A stretch of 64,000 bases of DNA from Duganella sp. OV510 (GTDB taxonomy: Bacteria; Pseudomonadota; Gammaproteobacteria; Burkholderiales; Burkholderiaceae_D), in assembly GCF_900100205.1 (NCBI RefSeq), contig NZ_FNEQ01000015.1:52879-116878 (forward strand). The letters run 5' to 3'. A model generated the notes under the pieces. The model was not told the DNA's origin. It searched no databases and worked only from the letters and a program-made list of their open reading frames with translations. The position numbers were made by a program, and so were the translations under genes. Shown in pieces: positions 61,061-64,000 of this stretch (its first letter is position 1; the number at the start of each line of letters is the position of its first letter).

Positions 61061-61455
61061 GAGCGCCTCCGCTTCGAAAACTGAAATAGTCCTAGGCCGA
61101 ACGTGGCTGATCCAGCACATAACGTGACACTGACGAGTAGGACAAATCTTTGGTTAATTAGTTCCGGGCTCCGCTCGCCTAACATTGTGAGCGCGTAAAG
61201 CGTGCCGTAAAGGGTGATGAGAGCAATAGATGCGCCGGTCAGCAGCGCTTTCAACGCTGGTTCGCGTATCAGCAGGTGCTCCATCTCGTTGAGAATTGAG
61301 ACGTGCACAATCAAGCCCAGCGTGATGAAATCTGCTGCCGCGAGTGGCTCCACCTTTCCCGTGCTAGCAGCTGCGGAGGCCAGCAATCGCAACAAGATGG
61401 GAATGAGTCCGACCAGCAGGGTGTGGATCAGCCATTTGTTGTTCGAGGAAATCAT
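61057..61455 (-). CDS. Hypothetical membrane protein, four helices
   Basis: 132 residues with four hydrophobic segments (LIHTLLVGLIPILLRLLASAA, FITLGLIVHVSIL, LLTGASIALITLYGTLYALTML, RFVLLVSVTLCAGSATFGLGLF) and a basic end KRRRS. Segment NEMEHLLIREPALK connects helices two and three. No family recognised. It forms a two-gene unit with the 47-residue protein (4-base overlap). The pair is less GC-rich than the surrounding genes, which suggests acquisition. Confidence 0.65.
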   Translation of the reverse strand: MISSNNKWLIHTLLVGLIPILLRLLASAAASTGKVEPLAAADFITLGLIVHVSILNEMEHLLIREPALKALLTGASIALITLYGTLYALTMLGERSPELINQRFVLLVSVTLCAGSATFGLGLFQFSKRRRS

Positions 61456-61524
61456 GAGCGGAACCTCGGCGGTGCGCTAAACCTGTAGTCTAGGTCGGGC
61501 GCACCTCAGCGCGTTTGCGCTGGC

Positions 61525-62586
61525 TCACGTGGGATCAGATTTGGCGGGGAAGCCTTCGAGTTTCCAGCGCAGCATGCCGCCAGCAAGGTTGGCGACTTTG
61601 TTGAAGCCGGCCTTGGTCAGTATCACGCTGGCTTGCGCGGAGCGGACGCCGGAGCGGCAGACGGCGACGATCGGTCGCTCCTTGTCGAACTCGCCCATGC
61701 GTTCGGTTAGCTGCGACAGCGGTACCAGCGTGGCGCCGTGCAGGTGCCCCAGCTGGTCGATGAATTCCGGCGCCTCGCGCACATCCACGATCTGCACCTG
61801 ATCCTGCTGCTCCAGCAGCGCCATCGGCTCGATTTCCCACACGCCGCTGAAACGCAAGGTCAACGGCGCCCACGTCGGCGTGTCGGTCGGCGCATCACCG
61901 TCCGGCTTGCCGCAACGCAGATTGGCCGGCACCGCCACCGCCATCAGCTTGGGATGCGGCAGGTTCAGATTATTCATATGGCCGCTGAAATCGCCCACGT
62001 CGACCTCGCCGCCTAGGCGCGGATTGTAGCGGCGCTCCTCCGCCACGCTGGTGACAGTAATGCCCCGATAGTCGTGGCCAGGGTAGAGCAGGCACGCGCC
62101 TGGCAGGCTGAGTATATGCTCGTGTACCGAGGCAAACAGCTGCTGCGGACTGCCTTGCTGGAAGTCGGTGCGGCCGCAGCCGCGTATCAGCAGACTATCG
62201 CCGGTGAAGGCCATGCTCTCATCATCCAGCACATACGTCAGGCAACCGCTGGTGTGGCCGGGCGTGGCGCGCACATTCAGGTGGCGCGTGCCGAAGGCGA
62301 TACGGTCGCCATGCCGCAAGCCGGCATCGGCCCCGTTGGCGCCAGCGGCCGCCGAGATAGCAATGCGACTGCCGCTGCGCTGACGCAAGCGCCAGGCGCC
62401 GGTGACGTGATCGGCGTGCACATGCGTATCCAGCGTGGCGACCAGCTTCAGGCCCAGCTCCTGCACCAGCGCCAGGTCGCGTGGCACCTGCTCGTAGACC
62501 GGATCGATCAGCAACGCCTCACCCCCATCACCCAGCAGGTAGGTATAGGTGGAGGAAGCCGGATCGAACAGTTGGCGGAAAATCAT
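61525..62586 (-). CDS. MBL-fold persulfide dioxygenase-like protein fused to rhodanese
   Basis: 353 residues. N-terminal metallo-beta-lactamase part (1 to about 235): THVHADHVTG (HxHxDH), TPGHTSGCLTYVL, FTGDSLLIRGCGRTDFQQG and LYPGHDYRG, the ETHE1-type ligand set. The C-terminal rhodanese domain (about 250-353) has IVAVCRSGVRSA with the active Cys. Such fusions oxidise glutathione persulfide to sulfite and exchange sulfane sulfur, protecting against sulfide. Single gene on the minus strand. Confidence 0.9.
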   Translation of the reverse strand: MIFRQLFDPASSTYTYLLGDGGEALLIDPVYEQVPRDLALVQELGLKLVATLDTHVHADHVTGAWRLRQRSGSRIAISAAAGANGADAGLRHGDRIAFGTRHLNVRATPGHTSGCLTYVLDDESMAFTGDSLLIRGCGRTDFQQGSPQQLFASVHEHILSLPGACLLYPGHDYRGITVTSVAEERRYNPRLGGEVDVGDFSGHMNNLNLPHPKLMAVAVPANLRCGKPDGDAPTDTPTWAPLTLRFSGVWEIEPMALLEQQDQVQIVDVREAPEFIDQLGHLHGATLVPLSQLTERMGEFDKERPIVAVCRSGVRSAQASVILTKAGFNKVANLAGGMLRWKLEGFPAKSDPT

Positions 62587-62761
62587 AATTCGTTATCTGA
62601 ATAAGGGCAGCCGTCATCATAACAAATGTCTCCCTGTGCTTCGTGTAATCAACTCAAAGTGATAGAAGAAAGGCGGTGTGATAATGTGTGATTATTTCCA
62701 TGTGGAAAATTTGTTATCGTTGTCATGCATCAAATACCGTCCAAATTTATTCAAACTACCT

Positions 62762-63133
62762 ATGAAAAAAATATCAACAGCCTTTTTTATCTACTTTATT
62801 TTTTGCTCTTTCATGGCTTTCATCGACTTCGATTGGAATGCGGAAGATCAATACACCGTGAAAGCTTCGATGCAGAAGCAGATGCTTTACATGAATCTGG
62901 ATCAGAAAAGGGTTTATTTCGGTGACTTGGATACTATTGATGCCGCCGGCATGATGGGTGGTATGAACGGCAAGCTCCTGCATGGAAAAGAGGTCAGTGA
63001 CATTCATGAGTTAGCGAACAACATCCGTCTAAAGCGCGGCAAGGAAGTGATCGAATTCCCATCGAAGTCTGTCAAAGCAGCTGTTTCCGATTTCTTCATG
63101 ATTCCCTTTGCGGTATTCATGAGCAGATCGTAG
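62762..63133 (+). CDS. Hypothetical exported protein, AT-rich
   Basis: 123 residues from the ATG at 62762; an upstream frame of 28 codons looks unlikely. A signal peptide or membrane segment comes first (KKISTAFFIYFIFCSFMAF). The remainder (DWNAEDQYTVKASMQKQMLYMNLDQKRVYFGDLDTIDAAGMMGGMNGK, then a helical end) has no known motif. By eye the base composition is clearly lower in GC than the rest of the window, especially at the 5' end. Signs of recent transfer. It sits between sulfur metabolism and ppa with no partner. Confidence 0.62.
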   Translation: MKKISTAFFIYFIFCSFMAFIDFDWNAEDQYTVKASMQKQMLYMNLDQKRVYFGDLDTIDAAGMMGGMNGKLLHGKEVSDIHELANNIRLKRGKEVIEFPSKSVKAAVSDFFMIPFAVFMSRS

Positions 63134-63297
63134 GAACTGCATTTCATAGCTTGTTTGACCGATAATGGAATCGAGGGCACGCTGAAGGAGGCCGAAGGCC
63201 ACGGTGCTGACATTATGATGTTGCCAGATCAACGAAAAAGCAGGTCCATGGCCTACACCAGTTTGCAGAAGTCCTGCCATCCAGCCGGTCGTTTGGA

Positions 63298-63303
63298 TAT
63301 AAT
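63298..63303 (+). promoter_or_regulatory. Promoter -10 element of ppa
   Basis: A perfect TATAAT lies 38 bases before the ppa start, with a weak TGCCAT at the -35 position (17-base spacer). Ribosome binding site AGAGGA follows at 63331-63336. The gap 63134-63297 shows nothing else. Confidence 0.5.
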
Positions 63304-63341
63304 GTCGCGGTTAAACACAGCCTTCAAACAGAGGAAAATCC

Positions 63342-63878
63342 ATGAGCCTGAACAAAGTGTCTTCCGGTAAAGACGTGCCGAACGATTTCAACGTGATCAT
63401 CGAAATCCCGATGAACGCCGATCCGATCAAATATGAAGTGGACAAGGAATCGGGCGCGATCTTCGTCGACCGTTTCATGGGCACCGCCATGCACTACCCA
63501 TGCAACTATGGCTATGTGCCGAACACCCTGTCGGCCGACGGCGATCCAGTGGACGTGCTGGTCATCACCCCGTTCCCGCTGATCCCAGGCGTTGTGGTGC
63601 GCTGCCGTCCTATCGGCGTGCTGAAGATGACCGACGAAGCCGGTGAAGACGCCAAAGTGCTGGCCGTTCCAGTCGACAAAGTGCTGTCGATCTACAGCCA
63701 CTGGCAGAAGCCGGAAGATCTGAACGAACTGCGCCTGCGCCAGATCCAGCACTTCTTCGAGCACTACAAAGACCTGGAAAAAGGCAAATGGGTCAAGATC
63801 GAAGGCTGGCACGGCCCGGAAGCCGCCAAGGAAGAAATTCTGGCTGGCGTCGCCAACTACAATAAAGAGCAAGCATAA
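63342..63878 (+). CDS. ppa: Inorganic pyrophosphatase
   Basis: 178 residues, the bacterial type I length. The family signature is seen in VIIEIPMNADPIKYEVDKESGAIFVDRFM, YPCNYGYVPNTL and DGDPVDVLVITPFPLIPGVVVRCRPIGVLKMTDEAGEDAKVLAVP, with the acidic metal ligands D-G-D-P-x-D-V. It splits pyrophosphate to drive biosynthesis. Followed by a terminator. Confidence 0.97.
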   Translation: MSLNKVSSGKDVPNDFNVIIEIPMNADPIKYEVDKESGAIFVDRFMGTAMHYPCNYGYVPNTLSADGDPVDVLVITPFPLIPGVVVRCRPIGVLKMTDEAGEDAKVLAVPVDKVLSIYSHWQKPEDLNELRLRQIQHFFEHYKDLEKGKWVKIEGWHGPEAAKEEILAGVANYNKEQA

Positions 63879-63880
63879 TG

Positions 63881-63903
63881 AAAGCCCCGCAAGGGGCTTT
63901 TTT
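63881..63903 (+). terminator. Rho-independent terminator after ppa
   Basis: AAAGCCCC / GGGGCTTT with a GCAA loop, ending in a run of T, 2 bases past the stop codon. The remaining 97 bases to the window end hold nothing recognisable. Confidence 0.92.
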
Positions 63904-64000
63904 ATGGCTCTTCACGGATTTCTGTGAAATGCATCTAGAAATGAGAAAGCGGTGAAGAAAAGTTAGACTTGTTGTGCGACCAACAAAACTTAACTTTACC

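Overview
The window looks like chromosomal DNA of a high-GC betaproteobacterium of the family Oxalobacteraceae (Duganella/Massilia/Janthinobacterium type). This is inferred from the ppc / hemC-hemD-hemX-hemY arrangement, a short PhaF/PhaI-type phasin, two PEP-CTERM sorting-tail proteins, a sigma-70 with a long Lys/Ala-rich N-terminus, and the GC-rich codon use. No phage, insertion sequence, CRISPR array, tRNA or rRNA was found. Most of the window is ordinary chromosome with several decayed or degenerate genes and a few uncharacterised modules.

Layout. 1-4.5 kb: end of a degenerate EAL-receiver protein, two small hypothetical genes, a minus-strand DksA-like / helical protein / lipoprotein group, and hydroxypyruvate isomerase. 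4.5-7.6 kb: a 60-bp palindromic repeat, RhlE helicase, SuhB, a membrane protein. 7.7-12.1 kb: TrmJ, thioesterase, Tat protein plus GMC dehydrogenase, membrane-anchored lipase-like hydrolase. 12.2-18.6 kb: a signalling operon made of a PAS histidine kinase, a 1216-residue REC-REC-GAF-PAS-GGDEF-EAL-REC protein and an uncharacterised protein. 18.7-24.1 kb: phasin, TetR regulator, TPR-like protein, LOG protein, PEP-CTERM protein, YgjP-like peptidase, a broken orphan cydB and a GbsR-type regulator. 24.2-27.2 kb: modABC-modE with a ModE box in front.

27.2-32.0 kb: SDR and AraC regulators, a degenerate inositol-phosphatase-like protein, KGG stress protein, CurA-like reductase. 32.1-37.1 kb: a small polysaccharide cluster (GH43/GH117-like propeller, alginate-lyase-like multidomain protein, PEP-CTERM protein) whose first two genes are each preceded by a GTTATCGATAAC-type palindrome. 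37.1-42.5 kb: PurU, YaeQ, second copy of the 60-bp palindrome, amidohydrolase, an Rpn-family nuclease with an internal in-frame start and tetrapeptide repeats, and a GabD-like dehydrogenase. 42.7-50.2 kb: an alpha/beta-hydrolase lacking its serine nucleophile with a partner membrane protein, GIN-domain protein, truncated rlmI, orphan PilT-like ATPase, two c-type cytochromes, RNase-D-like exonuclease, ProQ/FinO protein. 50.3-64 kb: possible small RNA, rpoD, GFA protein, ppc, hemCDXY, small membrane proteins, MBL-rhodanese persulfide dioxygenase-like enzyme, a low-GC orphan and inorganic pyrophosphatase.

The points most worth following are the Rpn gene with a strong internal ribosome binding site, the two near-identical 60-bp palindromes placed just beyond stop codons, the doubly damaged cydB, the truncated rlmI, the shared palindromic operator of the polysaccharide genes, and the candidate small RNA before rpoD. 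All functional statements come from reading motifs by eye; no database search was possible.
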